A DNA stretch of 23,048 bases, taken from Deltaproteobacteria bacterium (GTDB lineage: Bacteria; Desulfobacterota; Desulfuromonadia; Desulfuromonadales; Geopsychrobacteraceae). The notes beneath the pieces were generated by a model. It saw only the letters and a list, made by a program, of their open reading frames with translations, had not been told where the DNA came from and ran no database searches. Made by a program: the position numbers and the translations under genes. Shown here piece by piece: positions 1 through 7,424 of this stretch. The stretch is taken from assembly GCA_009993495.1 (NCBI GenBank), contig JAACTI010000252.1, positions 1 through 23,048 of the forward strand. Reading direction: 5' to 3'. The first letter of the stretch is position 1, and every line of letters starts with the position of its first letter.

Positions 1-105
1 GCTGAAAGCCGCTCCCACAAAAAAGTGCTGAACCGTTACAATTTTTTTGTCCTGACCGCGGATGATGGTTGCGCTCTTGCCGTCGATGGGATCTTTTGCC
101 TATAA
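1..105 (+). CDS. possible C-terminal tail of a gene entering from the left edge
   Basis: Frame 1 is open from the first base to a TAA at 103-105 and would encode the last 34 residues of a protein, ending DGIFCL. I do not recognise it. The predicted nfu promoter overlaps its last codons. The opposite strand in codon register is also open over this stretch and reads quite protein-like, but it follows a stop codon and has no usable start until close to the window edge, so the plus reading is preferred. Very little sequence supports either choice. Confidence 0.25.
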   Translation, partial: AESRSHKKVLNRYNFFVLTADDGCALAVDGIFCL

Positions 106-106
106 T
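77..106 (+). promoter_or_regulatory. predicted sigma70 promoter of the nfu gene
   Basis: A -35-like TTGCCG (77-82) is followed by an 18-bp spacer and a perfect -10 TATAAT (101-106). Transcription would start near 113, giving a leader of about 40 nt that contains a GAGAGGAAAG ribosome binding site before the ATG at 153. This is seen in the sequence; activity is inferred. Confidence 0.5.
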
Positions 107-152
107 GACGACCAAGATGTTTACTTCAGCGTATAAATGAGAGGAAAGACCT

Positions 153-377
153 ATGAAAGCACGGGTTGAAGCAGTTTTGGGCCAGGTCAGACCTGCCCTT
201 GAGGCCGATGGCGGGAATGTTGAGCTGGTGGATGTTTCGGACGAAGGTGTGGTGAGTGTCAAGCTGACCGGTGCCTGCGGTTCCTGCCCCATGTCGACCA
301 TGACCCTGAAAATGGGAATTGAAAAAACCTTGATGGAAAACATTCCCGAGATCAAGGAAGTGGTGCAGGTGCGCTGA
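153..377 (+). CDS. Nfu/NifU C-terminal-domain iron-sulfur carrier
   Basis: This is a 74-residue protein made only of the NifU C-terminal (Nfu) domain. The family carries or assembles a labile Fe-S cluster, usually [4Fe-4S] shared between two subunits, and passes it to apo-enzymes in the cytoplasm. The diagnostic parts are present: an N-terminal helix leading to LEADGGNVELVDV (residues 16-28) and the cluster-binding CxxC at Cys42 and Cys45 within TGACGSCPMS. The length equals a stand-alone Nfu domain, without the N-terminal scaffold or A-type domains of longer homologues. The ATG follows an AGAGGAAAG ribosome binding site, a sigma70 promoter lies upstream and a hairpin terminator follows, so it is probably a single-gene transcript. 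No other Fe-S assembly genes are nearby. Confidence 0.93.
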   Translation: MKARVEAVLGQVRPALEADGGNVELVDVSDEGVVSVKLTGACGSCPMSTMTLKMGIEKTLMENIPEIKEVVQVR

Positions 378-406
378 ATTTTTTCGTGCCGGAAATAACG
401 AAGGTG

Positions 407-441
407 AAGGGCGAATAACTGCGGTTGTTCGCCCTTGCTTT
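407..441 (+). terminator. rho-independent terminator after nfu
   Basis: The arms 407-419 and 424-436 pair over 13 bp (one G-U wobble) around a TGCG tetraloop, with a core of AAGGGCGAA against TTCGCCCTT. A short T-rich run (GCTTTT) follows. It begins 30 nt after the nfu stop and separates nfu from the transporter gene. Confidence 0.65.
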
Positions 442-537
442 TGGCACTTCGTCGATCTTCATGCCTTGCGGGGCAAAAGAGATCGGTTTCTTGTCTATGG
501 CGAGCCATGTTTTTTGTCCGCCAGAGGGAAAAATTCA

Positions 538-1734
538 ATGAAATATCCTGCATTTGTTGCCGAAAATCCGCGACTGGCTCTTTATGCCTTTTTGGCCATT
601 GCCACCTCGGGTTTTGGTCAGACTTTTTTTGTCTCCGTTTTCGGCGCGGGGATCCGGGCGGAGTTTGCCCTGTCCAATAGCAGCTACGGTCTTTACTACG
701 GTCTGGCGACTCTCGGCTCTGCTTTGACCCTGCTCAAATTGGGGGAAGTGGCTGACCGCTGGGATCTGTGGCGGGTGACTTTGTTGGCGATTCTCTTGCT
801 GGCAACGGGGTGTTTGCTTTTGGGGCTGGCCCCCGGCTGGGGTGGACTCTTACCTGGATTTTATCTGCTGCGACTGGGTGGGCAGGCGATGTTATCTCAC
901 CTGGGTATGACGGTGGCCGGGCGCTATTTTGGGCGTAGCCGGGGGCGAATTATGGCCCTGACCGCAGCGGGTTTCCCCGTGGCCGAAGCCAGTTTGCCGG
1001 CGCTGGCCGGGTTGCTGCTGATCAACTATGGTTGGCGTTTGCCCTGGTTTATCGCCGCGGCAACGGTTATTTTCCTCGCCTTGCCGCTGCTTTTGGTGCT
1101 GGCGCGCTCGGCGGTGCATCCGCAGGCTCTGGTGCAGGATCAGGATTCGGTTGAAGGATCCCAGATGACGCGCGGACAGATGTTGCGTGATCCCGGCTTT
1201 TACCTGGTGCTACCCGCCACCCTGGTGACGCCCTTCGTTATCACTGCACTTTTGTTTCACCAGGTGAGTATCGCCGCGTTGCAGGGCTGGTCCCTGGTGA
1301 CCGTCAGTCAGGCCTTCATCGGTTTCGCCCTCGGGCACTTCGCCAGCTTGTTTCTGGCTGGGCCCCTGATTGACCGGTGGAGCGCCAGGCGCTCGTTGCC
1401 GGTGGCCTTACTCCCCTTGATAGCTGGTTTGCTGGTGCTGGGATTCAGCAACGCCAGTTGGACACCTTATCTTTATCTCAGCCTCATCGGTGGAACCCTC
1501 GGGGTAATCAATACCGCTGCCGGCGCTTTCTGGCCGGAACGTTACGGTGTGCGTCATGTGGGGGCGATTCGTTCCGTTTCGCAGGCGGCAATGGTGTTTT
1601 CCACCGCCGTTGCGCCATTGATTCTGGGTCTGCTGCTGGACGCCGGGTTTTCTGCGGCCACCATTGGTTTATTGATGGCCGTTCTGGTGGGGAGCTGCGC
1701 GCTGCTGGCCCTTATGGTTCGTCCGCTGAGATAG
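538..1734 (+). CDS. major facilitator superfamily transporter
   Basis: This is a 398-residue, very hydrophobic protein with about twelve predicted membrane helices in two halves joined by a polar loop near residues 195-220 (HPQALVQDQDSVEGSQ). The loop after helix 2 carries a degenerate MFS motif A (LGEVADRWDLWR), and a second copy starts the C-terminal half (LAGPLIDRWSARRS). Both are hallmarks of the family, whose members exchange small solutes with protons or other ions. The substrate cannot be read from the sequence. The frame is open further upstream, but the ATG at 538 is chosen because AGAGGGAA lies just before it and the protein then begins directly before helix 1. It is followed by a 267-bp AT-rich gap, so it is probably not part of the liv operon. 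Confidence 0.85.
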   Translation: MKYPAFVAENPRLALYAFLAIATSGFGQTFFVSVFGAGIRAEFALSNSSYGLYYGLATLGSALTLLKLGEVADRWDLWRVTLLAILLLATGCLLLGLAPGWGGLLPGFYLLRLGGQAMLSHLGMTVAGRYFGRSRGRIMALTAAGFPVAEASLPALAGLLLINYGWRLPWFIAAATVIFLALPLLLVLARSAVHPQALVQDQDSVEGSQMTRGQMLRDPGFYLVLPATLVTPFVITALLFHQVSIAALQGWSLVTVSQAFIGFALGHFASLFLAGPLIDRWSARRSLPVALLPLIAGLLVLGFSNASWTPYLYLSLIGGTLGVINTAAGAFWPERYGVRHVGAIRSVSQAAMVFSTAVAPLILGLLLDAGFSAATIGLLMAVLVGSCALLALMVRPLR

Positions 1735-1817
1735 TTAATGATGGCATCAGGAAAAGATTTGATTTTCACCGGCAGAAAACCTGTTTTGCCTTAAAATACA
1801 AAAATTTAGAATAATTT

Positions 1818-1856
1818 TTACTTTAGCCATTGCATTTTGTTATGAAATAACAAAAG
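1818..1856 (+). promoter_or_regulatory. candidate promoter and operator upstream of livK
   Basis: A TTTACT (1818-1823) lies 18 bp from an extended -10, TGTTATGAA (1839-1847). Overlapping the -10 is a perfect 9-bp inverted repeat, TTTTGTTAT-GAA-ATAACAAAA (1836-1856), which looks like an operator half-site pair. It sits in the AT-rich 267-bp gap before livK and would give a leader of about 150 nt. The symmetry is seen directly; the promoter role is inferred and the -35 match is weak. Confidence 0.35.
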
Positions 1857-1872
1857 ATAGCAGTTCATTCGC

Positions 1873-1892
1873 GCACTTAGAGCTCTTAGTGC
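1873..1892 (+). promoter_or_regulatory. 20-bp palindrome in the livK leader
   Basis: GCACTTAGAGCTCTTAGTGC is a 20-bp dyad, perfect except for one T-T opposition in each arm and centred on AGAGCTCT. It lies 110 nt before the livK start, downstream of the candidate promoter. It may be a second regulator-binding site or an RNA hairpin; the sequence does not say which. Confidence 0.35.
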
Positions 1893-2001
1893 TAGATCAT
1901 CGCATCACAGCAAAAATGTCACCGCCGAAAGAAGGTTTTTGACGGGGACTTTTTGATTTCACCGGTTTTTCCCTTAACGATCAATGACCAAGGAGAGTTC
2001 G

Positions 2002-3165
2002 ATGAAAAAGAGACTGCATGGAGTGATGGTGGTAGGGCTGGCTCTGCTGCTGGCGGTACCGGCGATGGCGGCGGATACGATTAAGATCGGCTTCAATATT
2101 CCCCTGACCGGTGATATCCCGGAAGTCGGTGAAGGTTCAAAAAATGCGGCGGAGATGTACCTCGAAGACATCAACGGCGCCGGCGGCCTGGAGGTTGGCG
2201 GCAAAAAATACAAGCTTGAGTTTATCTACATGGACAACGAGTCTAAGGCTGAATCGGCGGTTAATGCGGCCCTCAAGTTGATTGCTCAAGAAGAGGTTGT
2301 GGCGATTATCGGTCCTAACTCTTCCAAACAGGCGGTTCCGGCCGGGGGAACCTGCAACGATAACCGTGTGCCGATGATCAGTCCCTGGTCGACCAACCCC
2401 GATACCACCAAGGATCGTCCCTGGGTCTTCCGGGCCGCTTTTCTCGACCCCTTCCAGGGACCGGTGGTCGCCGACTTTGCCGCCAAGAAGTTTGGCGCTA
2501 AAACGGCGGCGGTGCTCTTTGATATCTCCAATGATTATTCTAAGGGGCTGGCGGAAATCTTCAAGACTTCTTGGGAAGCCAAAAAACTCGGCCCCGTGGC
2601 GGCCTTTGAATCTCACGGCACCAAAGACCAGGATTTCTCTGCGCAGTTGACCACGATTATTGCCGCCAAGCCCGACTTCATCTTCGTGCCCGACAACTAC
2701 AACCAGGTGGCCCTCATCGTTCAGCAGGCGCGCGACCTGGGTTATAAGGGCCCCTTCATGGGTTCCGACGCCTGGGGGACTCCCGACTTGATCAAGCTCT
2801 GCGGTGAACAATGCTATGGCCAGTACTTTTCGACCCACTATGCTGCGGCTGGGGCCAAGGGCGCGACCAAAGTCTTCATTGACCGTTACGTGCAAAAGTA
2901 TGGTGCCGAACCGGCTGATTATGCGGCTCTGACCTGGGATTCCATCGGTTTGCTGGTCGAAGGCATCAAGAACGCCGGGGTGGTTGAATCGAGCCCGCGC
3001 AAGATGCGCCAGGCGATTCGTGACGGTTTGGCTTCGATTACATCCTTCGATGGTATCACCGGCTCGTCCAAGTTTGATGCGCAGGGCGATCCGATCAAGT
3101 GTGCCGTGGTGGTTAAAATCTCTGACACCGGAACCTTTGTTTTCGAGGAGTCGGTCTGCCCTTGA
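2002..3165 (+). CDS. livK: branched-chain amino acid ABC transporter, periplasmic binding protein
   Basis: This 387-residue protein is a type I periplasmic binding protein of the Leu/Ile/Val family that delivers ligand to the LivHM permease. A signal peptide (KKR, a hydrophobic core, then AMA cut before ADTIKIG) ends near residue 23. The mature protein opens with IKIGFNIPLTGD and contains the family features VVAIIGPNSSKQAVPAGG, the stretch AVLFDISNDYSKG and the hinge-region FIFVPDNYNQ. Ligand could be an aliphatic amino acid or a related amide or aromatic compound; LivK-type proteins vary. The ATG at 2002 is preferred over the in-frame ATG at 1984 because AAGGAGAG sits between them, just before 2002. 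It is the first gene of the transport operon and is followed by a strong hairpin. Confidence 0.93.
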   Translation: MKKRLHGVMVVGLALLLAVPAMAADTIKIGFNIPLTGDIPEVGEGSKNAAEMYLEDINGAGGLEVGGKKYKLEFIYMDNESKAESAVNAALKLIAQEEVVAIIGPNSSKQAVPAGGTCNDNRVPMISPWSTNPDTTKDRPWVFRAAFLDPFQGPVVADFAAKKFGAKTAAVLFDISNDYSKGLAEIFKTSWEAKKLGPVAAFESHGTKDQDFSAQLTTIIAAKPDFIFVPDNYNQVALIVQQARDLGYKGPFMGSDAWGTPDLIKLCGEQCYGQYFSTHYAAAGAKGATKVFIDRYVQKYGAEPADYAALTWDSIGLLVEGIKNAGVVESSPRKMRQAIRDGLASITSFDGITGSSKFDAQGDPIKCAVVVKISDTGTFVFEESVCP

Positions 3166-3185
3166 GGCGTGTCCACCCCTGAGTT

Positions 3186-3219
3186 AAACGCGTGGGAGCC
3201 GGGTGGCTCCCACGCGTTT
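3186..3219 (+). terminator. strong hairpin between livK and livH
   Basis: The 15-nt arms 3186-3200 and 3205-3219 are perfectly complementary, with a GGGT loop and a GC-rich core. The T-rich stretch (ATTTTTTC, 3232-3240) comes 13 nt later rather than directly after the stem. It may therefore be a partial terminator or a stem that protects the livK mRNA end. Such elements commonly keep binding protein levels above permease and ATPase levels in ABC operons. Confidence 0.7.
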
Positions 3220-3280
3220 GTGGTTTGCAGGCATTTTTTCATGACCCGCTCATCCCGGCATGATTCGAGGAAAAACTGAA

Positions 3281-4192
3281 GTGGATTTCATCTTTCAAAA
3301 TATTTTGAACGCCTTGCAATGGGGAAGTTTCTACGCCCTTATTGCCTTGGGTTATACTCTGGTTTACGGGGTTTTGCGCCTGATCAATTTTGCTCATGGC
3401 GATGTCTTTATGGTCGGCGCTTACCTTGCGTTTTTCCTCGCCACTTTTCTTGTTGGCCCCGTCGTTGGGGTTTCCCCGGCCATGGCTTTTGCCATTACTG
3501 TCCCCTTGACCATGGTTCTGACCTCCTGCGTGGGGGTCACCCTGGAGCGGATCGCCTATCGCCCCCTGCGGCGCAAGGGCGCGCACCGGCTCTACGTCGT
3601 CATCACCGCCCTCATGTGCGGCTTGATTCTCGAATATTCCAACCTGGCGGTACTCGGCGCCAGTCGCTTGAAGTTTCCAGAATTGCTCGAAAAACACATC
3701 TGGAATATCGGTGGGATCACCCTGACCAACCTTAAAGTTCTGGTCATTGTCACGGCAATTGTGGTTTTTGTCTTTTTGCAGTGGGTGGTCACCCGCACCC
3801 GGATCGGTATGGCGATGCGCGGTATCTCCTACGATAAGTTTGCCATTCCGCTCATGGGGATTCCCATTGATACGATCATTGTTTTTACCTTTATCCTGGG
3901 GTCAGCTTTCGCCGGGCTGGCCGGGTTGCTCTTTGCCATGAGTTATCCGGTGCTGGAGCCGTTTATGGGTATGCTCATCGGCTGGAAGGCGTTTATCGCC
4001 GCGGTGGTCGGTGGTATCGGCGACATCAAGGGCGCTTTTGTCGGCGGCTTTCTCCTCGGCTTTATCGAGGTGGGCGTGGTTTCTGTTTTTCCTTCGACTT
4101 ATCGTGATCTGTTTGCCTTCACCATTTTGTTGCTGATTTTGTGGATGAAGCCGACCGGGCTGTTCGGCGTGCCGCAGTCGACGAAGATATAG
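3281..4192 (+). CDS. livH: branched-chain amino acid ABC transporter permease LivH
   Basis: This 303-residue inner-membrane protein forms, with LivM, the channel of the liv importer. It begins FQNILNALQWGSFYALIALG and continues GYTLVYGVLRLINFAHGDV, the most conserved N-terminal signature of LivH. About eight hydrophobic segments follow, and near residues 240-265 comes the cytoplasmic coupling region GWKAFIAAVVGGIGDIKGAF that contacts the ATPases. A GTG at 3281 is chosen as start because CGAGG lies 10 nt upstream and the protein then has the usual short N-terminus. The alternative in-frame ATG at 3260 has no ribosome binding site. LivM starts 15 nt downstream. Confidence 0.92.
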   Translation: MDFIFQNILNALQWGSFYALIALGYTLVYGVLRLINFAHGDVFMVGAYLAFFLATFLVGPVVGVSPAMAFAITVPLTMVLTSCVGVTLERIAYRPLRRKGAHRLYVVITALMCGLILEYSNLAVLGASRLKFPELLEKHIWNIGGITLTNLKVLVIVTAIVVFVFLQWVVTRTRIGMAMRGISYDKFAIPLMGIPIDTIIVFTFILGSAFAGLAGLLFAMSYPVLEPFMGMLIGWKAFIAAVVGGIGDIKGAFVGGFLLGFIEVGVVSVFPSTYRDLFAFTILLLILWMKPTGLFGVPQSTKI

Positions 4193-4207
4193 TCGGGGAG
4201 AATCGCG

Positions 4208-5278
4208 ATGAAGCAATATTCCCTCAATATCCTGCTGGTTCTCTTCGCTGTCGGCCTGCTCTGTGCCTCGTATTTTGGCCTGATGGACAGTTATATCGCG
4301 ATTGTGGTTATGACCATCGGCATCAACATTATGATGTCGACCAGCCTGAATCTGGTCAACGGCAACATGGGTGAGTTTACCTGTGGCCATGCCGCCTTTA
4401 TGTGCGTCGGCGCCTATGTGTCATCGGTTCTTTCGGTGTGGTGTTTTGGTTCCAAGTTCGGTGAGGCGCTGCTGCCGGCCTGGTCGGTTCTGTTCGTTTT
4501 TCCGGTTATTTTACTTATCGGCGGGGCGGTGGCGGCGGTTTCCTCCCTGCTGGTTTCGGTGCCCTCGTTCAAAACCCGCGACGACTATTTGGCGATTATC
4601 TCTATCGCGGTGAATTACATGATTATTTCGGCCCTGGAAAACATCGATTTTGTCGGGGGGTCGCGCGGTTTTCAGGGGATGAAAGACACCGTCTGGGCAA
4701 TGGTCGATATTTTCGACGGGCCCTGGATGCTTTTCTGGGTCATTAACTTCACGGTTTTCACTGTCTGGGTGATCCGGCGCTTTATCACTTCAACCTACGG
4801 CAAGGGGGTCAACGCCATTTGTCAGGACGAAGTTGCGGCTGAGATCATGAGCGTTAACACCAACAAGATTAAAATTATCAATTTTATGGTCGCCGCCGGG
4901 TTGGCGGGCTGCGCCGGAGGGCTTTACGCCCATATTATCGGTTATGTTAATCCGCAGTCGTTTAACATTCTTAAATCGACCGAGGCGCTGGTCATGGTCT
5001 ACCTTGGTGGCATGGGGTCGCTTTCCGGCGCTATCCTCTCGGCGATTATCTTTACCGGGCTCGTCGAGGTGCTGCGCTCCCAGGCGATCATTGACGGTTT
5101 GCTCTCACCGGTGACCTTTTTTTTCCCCGACTGGGAGCCCTCGGCCGGGGTCATCAAGTGGGTGGTGATTCCTTTGCTGCTGGTGATCGTCATGCAGTTC
5201 CGCTCCGAGGGAATTATGGGCAATCGTGAACTGAGCGATCTCTTCCCCCGCTTGAAAAAATATTACAGGTTCAAATAA
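4208..5278 (+). CDS. livM: branched-chain amino acid ABC transporter permease LivM
   Basis: This 356-residue membrane protein is the second permease subunit. Family features include NIMMSTSLNLVNGNMGEFTC followed by GHAAFMCVGAY, the cytoplasmic stretch SFKTRDDYLAIISIA, the coupling loop GKGVNAICQDEVAAEIMSVN and a C-terminal TEALVMVYLGGMGSLSGAIL. A GGGGAGA ribosome binding site precedes the ATG. Its TAA overlaps the livG ATG by one base (TAATG), which indicates translational coupling. About nine or ten hydrophobic segments are visible, as expected for LivM. Confidence 0.92.
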   Translation: MKQYSLNILLVLFAVGLLCASYFGLMDSYIAIVVMTIGINIMMSTSLNLVNGNMGEFTCGHAAFMCVGAYVSSVLSVWCFGSKFGEALLPAWSVLFVFPVILLIGGAVAAVSSLLVSVPSFKTRDDYLAIISIAVNYMIISALENIDFVGGSRGFQGMKDTVWAMVDIFDGPWMLFWVINFTVFTVWVIRRFITSTYGKGVNAICQDEVAAEIMSVNTNKIKIINFMVAAGLAGCAGGLYAHIIGYVNPQSFNILKSTEALVMVYLGGMGSLSGAILSAIIFTGLVEVLRSQAIIDGLLSPVTFFFPDWEPSAGVIKWVVIPLLLVIVMQFRSEGIMGNRELSDLFPRLKKYYRFK

Positions 5279-6075
5279 TGACAGAAACAGGGTTAGAGAC
5301 ACAAAAGGCTCCCGTTCTCGAAATTCGTGGGCTCACTCAGCGTTTCGGCGGTCTTACGGCAGTCAACAATTTTAATGTTGAGCTGCATGCGGGCGAACTT
5401 AACGGACTGATCGGCCCCAACGGTGCCGGCAAGACCACAGTTTTTAATCTGGTCAGTGGCTTCTACCAGCCGACGGAAGGTCAAATCTTTATCGATGGCC
5501 AGCCGACCGCCGGCCTTAAACCCCACAAGGTCACCTCCTTTGGCGTTGCGCGCACTTTCCAGAATATTCGCCTGTGGAACGATATGTCGGTGCTCGACAA
5601 CATCCGGGTTGCCCAACACTACTGGCTGGGTTACGGCTTTTTTCACAGCGTGCTGCGGGGTAAACGGTTTAAACAACGTGAAGCGCAAATTGCTCAAGAG
5701 TCGGCCGCGTTGCTGGATGTTTTCGACCTCAAACGTTACGCCGACGAATATCCGAAAAACCTGCCCTATGGCACCCAACGTAAGCTCGAAATCGCCCGTG
5801 CTCTGTCGACCCATCCTAAGTTACTGCTCCTCGACGAACCGGCGGCGGGGCTTAATTCGGGCGACGCCAAAGAGTTGATTCGGTTGGTGCGCTGGATTCA
5901 TAGCACCTTCGACGTCACCATCTGGATGATCGAACACCATATGGACGTCATGATGGAACTTGCGACCCAGATCAAGGTAATCGATTTTGGCGAAACCATC
6001 GCCGCCGGCACGCCCGAACACATTCGCAATCACCCGGCGGTCATAACCGCCTATCTGGGAGATGAGAATATCTGA
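5278..6075 (+). CDS. livG: branched-chain amino acid ABC transporter ATPase LivG
   Basis: This 265-residue cytoplasmic ATPase powers the liv importer together with LivF. Walker A is GPNGAGKT (residues 46-53), the Q-loop is TFQNIRL (93-99), the signature is the LivG-type LPYGTQRKLEIARAL (162-176) in place of LSGGQ, and Walker B is LLLLDEP (182-188). A switch histidine follows in MIEHHMDV. The ending HPAVITAYLGDE is the usual LivG tail. Start and stop overlap the neighbouring liv genes by single bases, so it is translated within the same polycistronic message. Confidence 0.95.
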   Translation: MTETGLETQKAPVLEIRGLTQRFGGLTAVNNFNVELHAGELNGLIGPNGAGKTTVFNLVSGFYQPTEGQIFIDGQPTAGLKPHKVTSFGVARTFQNIRLWNDMSVLDNIRVAQHYWLGYGFFHSVLRGKRFKQREAQIAQESAALLDVFDLKRYADEYPKNLPYGTQRKLEIARALSTHPKLLLLDEPAAGLNSGDAKELIRLVRWIHSTFDVTIWMIEHHMDVMMELATQIKVIDFGETIAAGTPEHIRNHPAVITAYLGDENI

Positions 6076-6800
6076 TGCTCTTAGCGGTTGAAAATCTCGC
6101 AGTCAAATATGGCAACATTCAGGCGCTGCACGGGGTCAGCTTTCATGTCAATGAAGGCGAAATTGTCACCCTTATTGGTGCCAATGGCGCCGGTAAAACC
6201 ACCAGCCTTTATTCCATTACGCGTTTGCCACCTCCGGAAGCCCCGCGTGTGGTGGCTGGAGATATCCGGTTCAAGGGTCAATCGATTCTCAAGACCCGGC
6301 CTTCGGATGTGGTGAAGAATCTCCACCTCGCCCTCTCACCTGAGGGCCGCCACATTTTTGGTAACCTGACGGTGATGGAAAACCTCAAGCTGGCAACTTA
6401 CTCCCGTGAAAAGGGGGCCGATCTGGAGTCGGAATATGGCCGAATTTTTGATCTCTTTCCCCGGTTGAAAGAGCGTCGCAACCAACGCAGTGAGTCCCTC
6501 AGCGGCGGCGAACAGCAGATGCTGGCGGTTGGCCGTGCCCTGATGACCGGCTGCCGGTTATTGCTCCTCGATGAACCCTCCATGGGCCTGGCCCCGGTGC
6601 TGAAATACGAACTCTTCCGCAAACTCAAACAGCTCAACGAGGAGGGGATGACGATTTTACTCGTTGAGCAGAACGCCAACCTCGCCTTGCAACTCGCTCA
6701 CCGAGGCTATGTGCTCGACACCGGCACCATCGTCGCCGAAGGCTCTGGCCAAGAGCTGCTCGGTAATCCCGAAGTTAAAAAAGCCTATCTGGGTGGTTGA
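6075..6800 (+). CDS. livF: branched-chain amino acid ABC transporter ATPase LivF
   Basis: This 241-residue cytoplasmic ATPase pairs with LivG. It shows Walker A GANGAGKT (35-42), the LivF-typical LALSPEGRHIFGNLTVMENL, signature LSGGEQQ (142-148), Walker B LLLLDEP followed by SMGLAP (162-173) and switch region LLVEQNA. The C-terminus GNPEVKKAYLGG is the family tail. The ATG overlaps the livG stop (TGATG). A methyltransferase gene follows after 21 nt. Confidence 0.95.
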   Translation: MLLAVENLAVKYGNIQALHGVSFHVNEGEIVTLIGANGAGKTTSLYSITRLPPPEAPRVVAGDIRFKGQSILKTRPSDVVKNLHLALSPEGRHIFGNLTVMENLKLATYSREKGADLESEYGRIFDLFPRLKERRNQRSESLSGGEQQMLAVGRALMTGCRLLLLDEPSMGLAPVLKYELFRKLKQLNEEGMTILLVEQNANLALQLAHRGYVLDTGTIVAEGSGQELLGNPEVKKAYLGG

Positions 6801-6821
6801 GTCACAACGGAGGGCAGAGCA

Positions 6822-7400
6822 ATGACCCGTGATGATCCGCGTCAAAAATGGAACCAGCGCTGGCGTGAACGGCGTGGCGAAGAGATGGTTGCCGATTCCT
6901 GGCTGCTGGAAAATATTCCGCTGCTGCCGGTTGGCAAAGGGCTTGATCTCGCCTGTGGCCGCGGGCGTAACAGTCTTGAACTGGCGCGGCGCGGTTTTTC
7001 CATCTGTGCCATCGATTATTCAGCAGAAGCCCTTGAACAGCTTCAAGTCGCAGCACGCCGGGCCAATCTGTCCATTGCCACCCAGGTTTGCGATCTTGAA
7101 CAGGCTCTCCCAAGCTTGGCCCCAGATTTTGATCTGGTGCTCTGTTTTTTTTACCTGCACCGCCCGTTGTTGCCCTGGATGTTGCAACGGGTCAAACCGG
7201 GTGGTTATGCGATTCTCCGCACCTTCAGCAGTGCTGGAAATTTCCCGCCTGGTGACCTTGACGCACAGTTTGTCTTGCAACCGCAGGAATTGTTGTCGAT
7301 CTTCAGTGGCTGGGAGATCCTGCGGCACGAAGAGGGTCTTGAACCCTCACGCAAAGGGGGTTCGCTCGCCGGTATTCTGGCGCGCAAACCCCCTTTATGA
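6822..7400 (+). CDS. class I SAM-dependent methyltransferase
   Basis: This is a 192-residue soluble protein. Residues 40-50 (GLDLACGRGRN) form the glycine-rich SAM-binding motif I. FSICAIDYSAEAL (59-71) is motif II with the acidic residue that binds the SAM ribose, DFDLVLCFFYLHR is motif IV, and VKPGGYAILRTF is the post-motif region. The layout resembles TehB/Methyltransf_11-type enzymes that methylate small molecules or metalloids. The substrate is unknown. ACGGAGGG precedes the ATG, 21 nt after livF, so it is probably co-transcribed with the transporter. No terminator is evident in the 24 nt separating it from the convergent chemoreceptor gene. Confidence 0.85.
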   Translation: MTRDDPRQKWNQRWRERRGEEMVADSWLLENIPLLPVGKGLDLACGRGRNSLELARRGFSICAIDYSAEALEQLQVAARRANLSIATQVCDLEQALPSLAPDFDLVLCFFYLHRPLLPWMLQRVKPGGYAILRTFSSAGNFPPGDLDAQFVLQPQELLSIFSGWEILRHEEGLEPSRKGGSLAGILARKPPL

Positions 7401-7424
7401 GCTCTTTTCTCAGAGGGACACAGG

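Noticed and set aside
1..102. Minus-strand protein-like reading at the left edge (DGKSATIIRGQDKK)
   Set aside because: It begins right after a TAG and has no plausible start codon before position ~17, so it cannot be the start of a gene without a sequencing error or frameshift.
2137..2895. 252-codon minus-strand open frame opposite livK
   Set aside because: It lies entirely inside a well-supported gene, has no family motifs and no ribosome binding site, and reflects the codon bias of livK.
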